Shown: positions 8,397 through 16,900, counted from the first letter of the stretch. The stretch: 64,000 nucleotides of DNA from Bacillus mobilis (GCF_001884045.1 NZ_MACF01000025.1:62001-126000); one strand, 5' to 3'. Numbers and translations are program-made. Notes: generated by a model not told the origin, from the sequence alone.

Positions 8397-9722
8397 ATGA
8401 AATCATCTTTAAAGTTTTCTGAGATGTTTGCAATAAGTTTAATGTTATTTGCACTATTTTTTGGTGCAGGTAATATGATTTTTCCGCCAGCGTTAGGACA
8501 AGGTGCTGGAACAGATGTATGGATTGCGTTGTTTGGTTTCATCGTAACAGGTGTTGGGTTGCCTTTATTAGGAGTTATCGTTATCGCTCTAAAGGGAGAT
8601 ATTAATGAGCTAGCGGGACGTGTACACCCTGTATTCGCACTTGTTTTTATCACTGCAATTTATTTATGTTTAGGCGTATTCGTAAGTGTTCCACGTACAG
8701 GAACTGTTGCTTATGAAATGAGTGTTGCACCGTTTTTACCAAGTGAGATAGCTGGTCAATCGTATCCACTTGTTATCTTTACATTCATTTTCTTTGCCGT
8801 AACTTTCTATTTAGCTTTAAACCCATCGAAATTAGTGGGCCGTATCGGTAAAGTATTAACTCCGATTTTATTAGCTGTTATTGCAATTATTGTAGTGAAA
8901 GCACTTATTACACCAATTGGAGAATTTGGTGCACCGACAGAAGCATATAGTGCTCCGCTCTTTAAAGGGTTTATTGATGGATATTTAACTTTAGATGGAC
9001 TTGCAGCACTTGTATTCGGAAATGTTGTTATTAATTCGTTAAAAGCAAAAGGTGTTACAAATAAGAACAGCATTGCAAAAGTAACAATCTTTGCAGGATT
9101 TATTGCAGCGCTCGGATTACTTCTTGTTTATTTAGCGCTTGCTTACCTTGGAGCTTCTAGTGTTTCTCTTGGAATGGGAGCAAATGGAGGAATTATTTTA
9201 ACAAACGTTGTAAATCATTTATTTGGTAGCTACGGCACTCTATTACTAGGAATCGCAATTACAGCAGCATGTTTAACAACTTCTGTAGGTATTGTTGCAG
9301 CTTGTGGGGAATATTTTTCTTCCTTATTACCAAAGCTTTCTTATCAAAAAGTCGTTTTCATTTTCTGTGTATTAGCATTTATGGTAGCGAATCTTGGGTT
9401 AACTCAGTTAAATGCATTAGCATTACCAATTTTAATAGCGATTTACCCAATTGGTATCGTGCTAATTATATTATCACTTGTTGAAAACTATATTCGTCTT
9501 CCTTTAGTAATGTATGTGGGTGGTATTGTAGGAGCATTCATGATCAGCTTTTTCGATGGATTGCACAACGCGAATCTTCAAATTGAGGCATTAGCACCTG
9601 TCTTAAATAAAATTCCGTTATACAGTGTAGGGATCGGTTGGTTAGTTCCTGCTCTAGTAGGTATTGTAATTGGATATGTCATTTCTTTGTTTCAAAAGCA
9701 AGAAGTTGCTGTAGAAAAATAG
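8397..9722 (+). CDS. brnQ: Branched-chain amino acid:cation symporter BrnQ
   Basis: BrnQ imports Leu, Ile and Val with a cation through the cytoplasmic membrane. The 441-residue product has about twelve hydrophobic segments and the N-terminal GAGNMIFPP signature of the LIVCS family (about residues 22-30). It also has the GEYFSSLLPKLSY segment after a conserved TTSVG motif in the second half. The ATG at 8397 was chosen because TAGGAGG lies 10-14 bases before it. Upstream in-frame codons would run back into the riboswitch terminator. Control is by the T-box leader just upstream. Confidence 0.92.
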   Translation: MKSSLKFSEMFAISLMLFALFFGAGNMIFPPALGQGAGTDVWIALFGFIVTGVGLPLLGVIVIALKGDINELAGRVHPVFALVFITAIYLCLGVFVSVPRTGTVAYEMSVAPFLPSEIAGQSYPLVIFTFIFFAVTFYLALNPSKLVGRIGKVLTPILLAVIAIIVVKALITPIGEFGAPTEAYSAPLFKGFIDGYLTLDGLAALVFGNVVINSLKAKGVTNKNSIAKVTIFAGFIAALGLLLVYLALAYLGASSVSLGMGANGGIILTNVVNHLFGSYGTLLLGIAITAACLTTSVGIVAACGEYFSSLLPKLSYQKVVFIFCVLAFMVANLGLTQLNALALPILIAIYPIGIVLIILSLVENYIRLPLVMYVGGIVGAFMISFFDGLHNANLQIEALAPVLNKIPLYSVGIGWLVPALVGIVIGYVISLFQKQEVAVEK

Positions 9723-9726
9723 AGAA

Positions 9727-9760
9727 AAGAGGCTTTCTGTGAAAGAAAGTCTCTTTTTTT
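9727..9760 (+). terminator. Terminator after brnQ
   Basis: AGAGGCTTTCT and AGAAAGTCTCT form an 11-bp stem with one G-T pair, followed by seven T. Confidence 0.8.
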
Positions 9761-9817
9761 GTAGAAAAAATTACATATAGGGAAATTTAGATATTAAAAA
9801 ATTTATACGTAATATAG

Positions 9818-9847
9818 TTGACAAAAAAATTAGCATTAGGCTAAGAT
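9818..9847 (+). promoter_or_regulatory. Candidate sigma-A promoter in the isd leader
   Basis: TTGACA (9818-9823) and TAAGAT (9842-9847) are separated by 18 bases. It lies about 380 bases before isdC, upstream of all three Fur boxes, so it may drive a long leader or be a minor promoter. From 9761 to 10225 I see no convincing gene. Confidence 0.4.
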
Positions 9848-9976
9848 TGACTTAGTTGTGGAAATATTGGAAGGAAGTGAGGAGTGAAAGGTATAAAGTT
9901 TTCTATAACGATATCATTTTTGTAGATAGAGGTGATAGAGTAGTTGAATGGTAGTTTTATTTTTTTTGAGCTTCAT

Positions 9977-9991
9977 TGAGAATGATAATCA
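9977..9991 (+). promoter_or_regulatory. Fur box 1 upstream of isdC
   Basis: TGAGAATGATAATCA matches the 7-1-7 Fur inverted repeat (TGATAATnATTATCA) at 13 of 14 informative bases, counting the A/T swap in the second half as a mismatch. It is the first of three boxes. Confidence 0.75.
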
Positions 9992-10076
9992 ACAAAAGAG
10001 ATAGGGTAGGGACTTATGTTAAAATGCGAATCGCTCTTTATAAGGAATAGGGAGGGATATTATTTTTAACATACAT

Positions 10077-10091
10077 TGAGAATGATAATCA
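10077..10091 (+). promoter_or_regulatory. Fur box 2 upstream of isdC
   Basis: The 15 bases are identical to box 1 and lie exactly 100 bp downstream of it. An overlapping TTGAGA (10076-10081) with TATGTT 18 bases downstream could be the promoter it blocks. Confidence 0.75.
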
Positions 10092-10162
10092 ATAATATCT
10101 ATGTTACATAAAAAAATTACAGGTAAATAATGATAGAGGATTATTATTTTTTTCTCGTAAAT

Positions 10163-10177
10163 TGAGAATAATTATCA
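10163..10177 (+). promoter_or_regulatory. Fur box 3 upstream of isdC
   Basis: TGAGAATAATTATCA fits the 7-1-7 Fur repeat with one mismatch. It is 49 bases before the isdC start and 86 bp after box 2. Confidence 0.75.
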
Positions 10178-10225
10178 TTTTCAAAAAAGTATGGATGAAG
10201 GATAAACAAGGAGGAAGTAAGCCAA

Positions 10226-10933
10226 ATGAGAAAGATTTCTGTATTACCCGCTTTTATTATAACGTTCGTATGTATGCTAGCTTTTCTTGTCATGCCATAT
10301 GGGAAAGTTTCAGCACAACTAGCTGACGGTACTTATGATATTAACTATGTCATTCAAAAAGCGGAAAATGCTTCAGCATCTATGGCAAATGATTATTTTG
10401 AGAAACCAGCTAAGCTAGTTGTGAAAAATGGCGAAATGAGAGTACAAATTCCGATGAATCATAGTGCTTGGATTACAGAATTTAAAGCACCTGAGAACGG
10501 GAATTTTGTTGATGCAAAAGTTGTTAGTAAAGATGAATCTGCAGATAAAAGAACTGTAGAGTTTAAAATAGACGATTTATCTAAACCAGCAGCAGCAAAA
10601 ATTCATGTTGTTGTACCTAACGTAAATTATGACCATAACTACACAATTCGCTTTGCGTTTGATGCAAATGTAAAAGCGGCAGGTGGAGAAAATAAAGCAA
10701 CTACTGCAACAAAGAATAATGATCAAACAAAAACAGATACAAAAGTAAAAGAAGAAGTGAAGAAAGAAGAGAATAAAGAAGCAAATAAAGAAGCGAACAA
10801 AGGAACAAATGAAAGTGGTAAAGCTGAAAAAACAGATAACCCAAAAACAGGCGATGAAGCACGCATCGGATTATTTGCAGCGTTAATTCTTATTTCAGGT
10901 GTTTTCTTAATTCGTAAAGTACGTCAAAACTAA
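10226..10933 (+). CDS. isdC: Cell-wall-anchored haem-binding NEAT protein IsdC
   Basis: IsdC accepts haem from hemophores at the cell wall and passes it to the membrane importer. The 235-residue product has a signal peptide (about 1-30, ending VSAQ) and one NEAT domain (about 32-150). That domain carries the SAWITEF strand and the haem-ligand motif YDHNY. A Lys/Glu-rich linker follows, then an NPKTG sorting signal (residues 205-209) with a hydrophobic segment and a basic tail. NPKTG is the known substrate of class B sortase, and srtB is in the same operon. GGAGG precedes the ATG. Expression should be derepressed in low iron through the three Fur boxes. Confidence 0.93.
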   Translation: MRKISVLPAFIITFVCMLAFLVMPYGKVSAQLADGTYDINYVIQKAENASASMANDYFEKPAKLVVKNGEMRVQIPMNHSAWITEFKAPENGNFVDAKVVSKDESADKRTVEFKIDDLSKPAAAKIHVVVPNVNYDHNYTIRFAFDANVKAAGGENKATTATKNNDQTKTDTKVKEEVKKEENKEANKEANKGTNESGKAEKTDNPKTGDEARIGLFAALILISGVFLIRKVRQN

Positions 10934-10952
10934 ATAAAGGAGCGTTATTCCA

Positions 10953-13900
10953 TTGAATAGATATCTTAAAATTGTTGTTGCGATGTGTTTAATGATATTT
11001 ACATTCATCTCAACATTACAACCTCTTGCAGTTCAAGCAGCTACTAAATTAGCCGATGGTGAATATTCAATTGGTTTTCAAGTTATTAAAGATACGTCAG
11101 ATGAAATATCTAAAATGAATGACTATGTTATAAGTCCAGCTACTTTAAAAGTAAAAGATGGTAAACAAAAAGTCTCTTTCACTTTAAAGAATAGTGAGTG
11201 GATTACGAAGTTTACAACGGAAAAAGATGGTCAGTTTGTTGATGTAAATGTGCTTGGTGAGAATAAAGAGAAGAATACTAGAGTAGTGGAATTCGATGTA
11301 GTCGATGTAGCAAACCTTTTAAATGGAAAAGTAAAAGTAGATATCGATGCGATGGATTACCATCATATTTTTGACGTTCGAATTAAATTTGATTCAAGTA
11401 GTATTACACTAATTAAGGCAGAAAAACCAAATGAAAAAGAGGATCCAGCAAATAAGCCAGATCCAAATGAAAAACCAGATCCAAGTCAGAAGCCCGACCA
11501 AAAGCCTGACTCAGATCAACAACCCAATTCTAACACAATTAACGATGGGAATTATAGCATTCCATTTAAAGTGTTAAAAGATAAGACAGATGAAGAATCT
11601 AGAATGAAAGACAAGTTAATAAGTCCAGCCGTATTAAAGGTAGAAAATGGTAAGAAAAAAGCGACTGTAACATTAACAGATAACGCATCAATTAAAAATT
11701 TCCAAACAGAAAAAGATGGTTCATTTGTTGATGCAAAAGTAATCAGTGAAAATAAAGAGAAAAATACAAGAGTAGTAGAATTTGAAGTAGACAATTTATC
11801 TAAAAAGTTAAATACAAAAGTATTTATCGAAGTGGCATCACAAAATTATAAACAAACGCATGAATTACAACTTCAATTTAATGAAGAAAAACTTGAGCCA
11901 ATTAAGGACGAAGAGAAACAACCGGAAGTAGAAAAACCAACTATTGAAACAATTAAAGATGGAGATTATAGTATTCCATTTAAAGTGTTAAAAGACAAGA
12001 CAGACGAAGAATCTAGAATGAAAGAAAATATAATAAGTCCAGCCGTATTAAAAGTAGAAAACGGTAAGAAAAAAGCGGTTGTAACGTTAAAAGATAACGC
12101 ATCAATTAAAAATTTCCAAACAGAAAAAGATGGTTCATTTGTTGATGCAAAAGTAGTAAGTGAAGATAAAGAGAAAAATACAAGAGTAGTAGAATTCGAA
12201 GTAGACAATTTATCTAAAAAGTTAAATACAAAAGTATTTATCGAAGTGGCATCAAGAAACTATAAACAAACACATGAGTTACAACTTCAATTTGATCAAG
12301 AAAAACTTGAGCCAATTAAAAACGAAGAAAAGCAACCAGACGGTGATAAAAAGCCGGAAGTAGAAAAACCAGATGTTGACACAATGAAAGACGGCGAGTA
12401 CAGCATCAATTTCAAAGCGTTAAAAGATCAATCAGAAGAAATTTCAATGATGAACACGTATACGAAGAGTCCGGGCGTGTTAAAGGTGAAAGATGGTAAA
12501 AAATATGTATCATTCACATTAACGAACAGTGCGTGGATTACAAAGTTTGAATTTGAGAAAAATGGTTCGTTCGTTGATGCAAGTGTATTAAGTGAAGATA
12601 AAAAAGCTGATACACGAGTAGTGGAAGTAGCGGTAGATGATTTATCGAAGAAGTTAAATGCAAAAGTAAAAGTAGATATCGATTCAATGAATTATCACCA
12701 TTTCTATGACATTCAATTTGCATTTGATAAAGGCAGCATTAAACCGTTAGACAACCAAGGCGGAAAAGACAACCAAGGCGGAAAAGACAACCAAGGCGGA
12801 AACGATAACCAAGGCGGAAAAGACAACCAAGGCGGAAACGATAACCAAGGCGGAAAAGACAACCAAGGCGGAAACGATAACCAAGGTGGGAACAACAACC
12901 AAGGTGGAAAAGACAACCAAGGTAATAACACAACTATTGATCCAAAAGCACTAAAAGATGGTGACTATAGTATTGGCTTTAAAGTTTTAAAAGATAAAAC
13001 AGAAGAAATTTCAATCATGAACACATATACAAAGAGTCCAGCTGTACTAAAAGTGAAAGATGGTAAGAAGTATGTATCATTTACATTAACGAATAGTGCA
13101 TGGATTACAAAATTTGAGTTTGAGAAGAATGGTACTTTTGTTAATGCAAAAGTGTTAAGTGAGAATAAAGAGCAAAATACAAAAGTAGTAGAGTTAGAAG
13201 TAAATGATTTATCTAAAAAATTAAACGCAAAAGTAAAAGTAGATATTGATGCGATGAATTATCACCATTTCTACGATGTTCAGTTTGTATTTGATCAAGA
13301 TAGTATTAAAGTTTTAGGTAACCAAGGTGGAAAAGACAACCAGGGCGGAAACGACAACCAAGGCGGAAACGACAACCAAGGTGGAAACAACAACCAAGGT
13401 GGAAACAACAACCAAGGTGGAAACAACAACCAAGGTGGAAATAACAATCAGGGCGGAAACGATAACCAAGGTGGAAATAATAAACCAAAAGTAATAGTTG
13501 ATCCAAAAAATTTAGTAGATGGTGAATATGATATTCCATTTAAAGTATTAAAAGATAAAACAAATGAGCTTTCAAAGATGCATGACTACACTGTACATCC
13601 AGCAAAATTAATCGTGAAAGATGGTAAAAAGTACATTGAAATGACGCTGAAAAATAGTGCGTGGATTACGAAATTCCAAACAGAAAAAAATGGTCTATTT
13701 GCTGATGCAAAGCTAGTGAGTGAAGATAAAAATGCAAATACGAGAGTAGTGCAATTTGAAGTAAGTGATTTATTTGCAAAATTAAATGCAAAAGTAAAAG
13801 TTGATATCAACGAAATGAACTACCATCATTTCTATGATGTCCAAATTCAATTTGATACAAATAATATTGGTGCGTTAGGAACGATTAAAGAGGACCCAAA

Positions 13901-14147
13901 AAAAGATCCGAAAAATGATTCGAACAATCCAGTGATTACACCGCAAGTAGATAATGTAAAAAAAGTAGAAAATCCTGATTTTAACCGAAATGCAGATGAT
14001 AAGAAGAAAAAAGAAGACCAAAAAAATGATCCGAAAAAAGAGAAAAACTCAAAAACGGCAGATACAGCACAACTAGGTTTATACATGGTGCTACTGCTTG
14101 GGTCACTTGCTTTACTAGTTCGTAAATATAGAGCAGGTAGATTGTAA
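10953..14147 (+). CDS. isdX2: Six-NEAT-domain hemophore, IsdX2-like
   Basis: The 1064-residue protein has a signal peptide (about 1-29) and six NEAT domains at about 33-150, 196-315, 333-452, 477-595, 667-785 and 854-972. Domains 1, 4, 5 and 6 keep the YHHxY haem motif. Domains 2 and 3 have YKQTH instead and lack the SAWITKF strand, so they probably do not bind haem normally. Two Asn-Gln-Gly-Gly spacers (601-658, 790-843) separate domains 4-5 and 5-6. The end has NSKTA, a hydrophobic helix and a basic tail, resembling a degenerate sorting signal. B. anthracis IsdX2, which strips haem from haemoglobin, has five NEATs as I recall. The start is a TTG after AAGGAG. No isdX1 lies between it and isdC. 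Confidence 0.88.
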   Translation: MNRYLKIVVAMCLMIFTFISTLQPLAVQAATKLADGEYSIGFQVIKDTSDEISKMNDYVISPATLKVKDGKQKVSFTLKNSEWITKFTTEKDGQFVDVNVLGENKEKNTRVVEFDVVDVANLLNGKVKVDIDAMDYHHIFDVRIKFDSSSITLIKAEKPNEKEDPANKPDPNEKPDPSQKPDQKPDSDQQPNSNTINDGNYSIPFKVLKDKTDEESRMKDKLISPAVLKVENGKKKATVTLTDNASIKNFQTEKDGSFVDAKVISENKEKNTRVVEFEVDNLSKKLNTKVFIEVASQNYKQTHELQLQFNEEKLEPIKDEEKQPEVEKPTIETIKDGDYSIPFKVLKDKTDEESRMKENIISPAVLKVENGKKKAVVTLKDNASIKNFQTEKDGSFVDAKVVSEDKEKNTRVVEFEVDNLSKKLNTKVFIEVASRNYKQTHELQLQFDQEKLEPIKNEEKQPDGDKKPEVEKPDVDTMKDGEYSINFKALKDQSEEISMMNTYTKSPGVLKVKDGKKYVSFTLTNSAWITKFEFEKNGSFVDASVLSEDKKADTRVVEVAVDDLSKKLNAKVKVDIDSMNYHHFYDIQFAFDKGSIKPLDNQGGKDNQGGKDNQGGNDNQGGKDNQGGNDNQGGKDNQGGNDNQGGNNNQGGKDNQGNNTTIDPKALKDGDYSIGFKVLKDKTEEISIMNTYTKSPAVLKVKDGKKYVSFTLTNSAWITKFEFEKNGTFVNAKVLSENKEQNTKVVELEVNDLSKKLNAKVKVDIDAMNYHHFYDVQFVFDQDSIKVLGNQGGKDNQGGNDNQGGNDNQGGNNNQGGNNNQGGNNNQGGNNNQGGNDNQGGNNKPKVIVDPKNLVDGEYDIPFKVLKDKTNELSKMHDYTVHPAKLIVKDGKKYIEMTLKNSAWITKFQTEKNGLFADAKLVSEDKNANTRVVQFEVSDLFAKLNAKVKVDINEMNYHHFYDVQIQFDTNNIGALGTIKEDPKKDPKNDSNNPVITPQVDNVKKVENPDFNRNADDKKKKEDQKNDPKKEKNSKTADTAQLGLYMVLLLGSLALLVRKYRAGRL
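11536..12320 (+). repeat. 414-bp tandem duplication encoding NEAT domains 2 and 3
   Basis: The segments starting near 11536 and 11950 align with a period of 414 bp (for example GAAGAATCTAGAATG at 11592 and 12006). The encoded domains differ at about 13 of 128 residues. This indicates a recent in-frame duplication inside the hemophore gene. Confidence 0.85.
12753..12926 (+). repeat. Ten-unit Asn-Gln-Gly-Gly spacer repeat
   Basis: Units of 18 bp (AACCAAGGCGGAAAAGAC and variants) encode NQGG plus a variable pair KD, ND or NN. Several units are identical, so strand slippage could change their number. Confidence 0.9.
13320..13481 (+). repeat. Nine-unit Asn-Gln-Gly-Gly spacer repeat
   Basis: Nine 18-bp units encode NQGG followed by KD, ND or NN, with four consecutive NN units. 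It is related to the array at 12753 and probably forms a flexible spacer between NEAT 5 and NEAT 6. Confidence 0.9.
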
Positions 14148-14154
14148 TTTTTGG

Positions 14155-14190
14155 AGTCTTGATGCATGTCCGCATGCATCAAGACTTGTT
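14155..14190 (+). terminator. Intra-operon hairpin between hemophore and isdE
   Basis: AGTCTTGATGCATG (14155-14168) pairs perfectly with CATGCATCAAGACT (14173-14186) over a 4-base loop. Only a short TTGTTT follows, so it may be a leaky terminator or an mRNA-processing/stability element. Confidence 0.6.
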
Positions 14191-14216
14191 TCATATTGTT
14201 CGGAAAGGAGTGGTGA

Positions 14217-15098
14217 TTGAGAGTGAAGAAACTTGCAAGTGTACTAATGGCTATCATTTTATTAGTGAGTATAGCTGGATGCTCGGCGCCCAAAAAAGAA
14301 GCAACAAAGCAGGTAAAGAGTGAGAATAAAGAGAGAGTTGTTGCCACGACAGTCGCTGTTACTGAAATTATGGATGCGTTAGAAGTCGATTTAGTTGGTG
14401 TTCCAACGAGTACGAAAGATTTACCAAAGAGATATAAAGGTTTACCTGAAGTCGGGAATCCGATGAGTCCTGATATGGAAAAGGTAAAATCATTAAAGCC
14501 GTCAGAAGTATTATCCGTGACAACACTTGAATATGAATTAAAGCCAGTTTTTGATGGTATAGGTATGAAAGCAAACTTTGTAGACTTAACTAGTTTAAAA
14601 AATATGCAAACTTCCATTAGTAACTTAGGTAAGCAATATGGACGTGAGAAGCAGGCGGAAGCAGTTGTAACGAAGTTAGATAAAAAAGTTGCAGAGATTC
14701 AAAAAGCAGTAAAGGGAAAGAAAGAACCGACAGTGCTTATTTTATTAGGTGTGCCGGGGAGTTATTTAGTAGCAACAGAGCATTCTTACATTGGAGATTT
14801 AGTGAAACAATTAGGTGGTAAAAACATTGTACAAGGTGAGCAAGTAGAGTATTTAGCCTCTAATACAGAGTATTTAAAAAAGGCAGATCCAGACATTATT
14901 TTACGAGCAGCGCATGGTATGCCTGATGAAGTTGTAAAAATGTTTGATAAAGAATTTAAAATAAATGATATTTGGAAACATTTCGCGGCAGTTAAAAATA
15001 ATCGTGTTTACGATTTAGAAGAGCGTTTATTTGGAACGACAGGAAATTTAGAAGCAATTGAAGCGTTAGATGAATTGAAGAAAATGATGTATCCGTGA
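14217..15098 (+). CDS. isdE: Haem ABC transporter substrate-binding lipoprotein IsdE
   Basis: IsdE is the membrane-tethered receptor that delivers haem to the IsdF permease. The 293-residue product has a lipoprotein signal with lipobox SIAGC (Cys22). Two periplasmic-binding-protein lobes of the TroA/FepB class follow (VVATTVAVTEIMDALEV opening; LGGKNIVQGEQVEYL in the middle; LEAIEALDEL near the end). The TTG at 14217 is six bases after AAAGGAG; GTG at 14223 is an alternative. It follows the hemophore after the strong hairpin and precedes isdF by 27 bases. Confidence 0.9.
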   Translation: MRVKKLASVLMAIILLVSIAGCSAPKKEATKQVKSENKERVVATTVAVTEIMDALEVDLVGVPTSTKDLPKRYKGLPEVGNPMSPDMEKVKSLKPSEVLSVTTLEYELKPVFDGIGMKANFVDLTSLKNMQTSISNLGKQYGREKQAEAVVTKLDKKVAEIQKAVKGKKEPTVLILLGVPGSYLVATEHSYIGDLVKQLGGKNIVQGEQVEYLASNTEYLKKADPDIILRAAHGMPDEVVKMFDKEFKINDIWKHFAAVKNNRVYDLEERLFGTTGNLEAIEALDELKKMMYP

Positions 15099-15125
15099 TG
15101 CATTTTAATATAAAGGAAGAGTGGA

Positions 15126-16109
15126 ATGAATAAAAAAACTTGGAGTTTCTTCATTGTTACTGTATTACTTATTGTTATGACGTCATTGTCAGCAACGAAA
15201 GGAAGTTTAGAAATAGGGATAGTGGACCTTGTACATGGGATATTTACAGGGGCCAATGAAGATGTTGAAGTAATTAAAGATTTACGTTTCCCGCGTATTA
15301 TTATTGCGCTGTTTACCGGGGCGGCTCTTGCTGTTTCAGGTGTGCTTTTTCAAGCTGTTATGAAAAATCCACTTGCTGATGCTGGAGTGATCGGTATTTC
15401 TTCAGGAGCAAGCTTTATGACACTTGTTATTATTACGTTATTCCCGCAATTCTTTTTCTGGACACCAGTATTCGCCTTTTTAGGTGGTGCGTTCGCATGT
15501 TATCTCGTTTATGCATTTTCGTGGAAGTCAGGGTTAAGTCCACTTCGCATTATTTTAGTTGGTATAGCTATTAATGCGATGTTTACTGGATTAAATGAAT
15601 CATTCATTACGATTTGCGGATATTTCATTAAGAGTATTAAGCAAACGACGACTTCTAACATAACGATGAAGACGTGGGGCGATGTAGAAATAATGGTTAC
15701 GTATGGAACAATTGGTCTTATTCTTGCTCTGTTTGTAGGAGCTTGGTGTAACTTATTATCGCTACAAGATAAGACTGCGAAAAACTTAGGTTTGCACGTG
15801 ACAAGAGTTCGTCTTATTATCTCTGCTATTGCAGTACTTTTAGCGGCAGTATCAACAGCGATTGCAGGAGTTATTGCTTTCGTAGGATTACTCGTTCCGC
15901 ATATTTCAAGACAATTAGTCGGTTCAGATCATAAAGTATTAATTCCATTTTCTGCTCTTGCAGGAGCGTTATTAATTTTGACGGCGGATACGATTGGAAG
16001 GTTAATCGTGCCACCTAACGAAATTCCAGCGGCGACGATTATGGCGGTTATTGGTGGCCCATTCTTAATATTCTTGCTTAGAAAGAGTGATAAAGTTCAT
16101 GGAAATTAA
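15126..16109 (+). CDS. isdF: Haem ABC transporter permease IsdF
   Basis: A 327-residue FecCD-family permease with about nine or ten membrane segments, pairing with IsdE and the ATPase encoded next. Family landmarks are LRFPRIIIALFTGAALAVSG near residue 57, KNPLADAGVIGISSGA near 80, and AFVGLLVPHISRQLVG near 250 (the loop that contacts the ATPase). AGGAAGAG precedes the ATG. The gene ends inside the start of the ATPase gene, with an 11-base overlap, which implies translational coupling. Confidence 0.92.
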   Translation: MNKKTWSFFIVTVLLIVMTSLSATKGSLEIGIVDLVHGIFTGANEDVEVIKDLRFPRIIIALFTGAALAVSGVLFQAVMKNPLADAGVIGISSGASFMTLVIITLFPQFFFWTPVFAFLGGAFACYLVYAFSWKSGLSPLRIILVGIAINAMFTGLNESFITICGYFIKSIKQTTTSNITMKTWGDVEIMVTYGTIGLILALFVGAWCNLLSLQDKTAKNLGLHVTRVRLIISAIAVLLAAVSTAIAGVIAFVGLLVPHISRQLVGSDHKVLIPFSALAGALLILTADTIGRLIVPPNEIPAATIMAVIGGPFLIFLLRKSDKVHGN

Positions 16110-16869
16110 AAATGTAACCTTTTCGTATGATAATGTAACGGATCGATTAAAATCGGTTAGTAGTGAAATAGAAATTGGTAAAATTACAACAATTATTGGT
16201 CCAAACGGTTGCGGGAAATCGACATTACTTGGCGTGATGTCAAGAAATCACGACCCTCGTAGCGGAGAGGTAATACTGGATGGAAAGGCGATTAGCCAAT
16301 ATAAACCGAAAGAGTTTGCTAGAAAGTTAGCTGTTGTCCATCAACAAAATGAAGCACCAGCAGATATGACGGTGGAGAAATTAACAAGTTTTGGTCGTAT
16401 GCCTCATAAAAATATCTTTTCCTCACAAACTGATGAAGATAGAGAAGCAATCGAAAGGGCTTTAGCGTGTACGAATTTGCTAAGCAAACGTGATAAAGAG
16501 ATTCATGCTTTATCTGGTGGAGAAAGACAACGTGTTTGGATTGCTATGACGTTAGCTCAGAAAACACCAATGCTCTTTTTAGATGAACCGACAACTTATT
16601 TAGATATTTATTATCAACTTGAAATATTAGAGCTAGTAAAAGAGTTAAATGAAGTACATGGATTGACGATTGTTATGGTATTACACGATATTAATCAAGC
16701 GATTCGCTATAGTGATCATATCATCGTTATGAAAGACGGCGAGATTGTTACGAAAGGTAAGCCGAATGATGTCGTGACAGAAAGTATGATAAAGACGATA
16801 TACGGTGTAGATGTCGTTGTAAAGCAAGATGAAGATACAGGATTGTATATGGTCCCAATGGGTATTTAA
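16099..16869 (+). CDS. Haem/siderophore ABC transporter ATP-binding protein
   Basis: The ATPase that powers the IsdEF importer. The 256-residue product has Walker A GPNGCGKST (about 36-44), the signature LSGGERQRVWIA (about 140), Walker B MLFLDEPTTYLDI, and a switch His in VLHDINQAI, in the FepC/FhuC class. The ATG at 16099 gives an N-terminus MEIKNVTFSYDN that fits the family; a GTG at 16087 would add four residues. It overlaps isdF by 11 bases. Group members carry the gene at this place in the isd operon without a settled symbol. Confidence 0.9.
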   Translation: MEIKNVTFSYDNVTDRLKSVSSEIEIGKITTIIGPNGCGKSTLLGVMSRNHDPRSGEVILDGKAISQYKPKEFARKLAVVHQQNEAPADMTVEKLTSFGRMPHKNIFSSQTDEDREAIERALACTNLLSKRDKEIHALSGGERQRVWIAMTLAQKTPMLFLDEPTTYLDIYYQLEILELVKELNEVHGLTIVMVLHDINQAIRYSDHIIVMKDGEIVTKGKPNDVVTESMIKTIYGVDVVVKQDEDTGLYMVPMGI

Positions 16870-16900
16870 ATATGCGAACAATCCGTTTTGAGGTGATAAT

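Noticed and set aside
9884-9925. GTG-started 13-residue frame after AAGGAAGTGAGGA in the isdC leader
   Set aside because: Could be a leader peptide, but it is very short, lacks regulatory codon runs and is 300 bases from isdC.
12753-13481. Regularly repeated 18-bp units that could suggest a CRISPR-like array
   Set aside because: The units are contiguous, in frame and code for NQGG; there are no unique spacers and no cas genes.
12713-13539. Long minus-strand frames with repeated Pro-Pro-Trp-Leu or Phe-Arg-Leu-Gly-Cys units opposite the hemophore gene
   Set aside because: They are read-through of the antisense of the NQGG repeat arrays; no ribosome binding sites and fully inside a well-supported gene.
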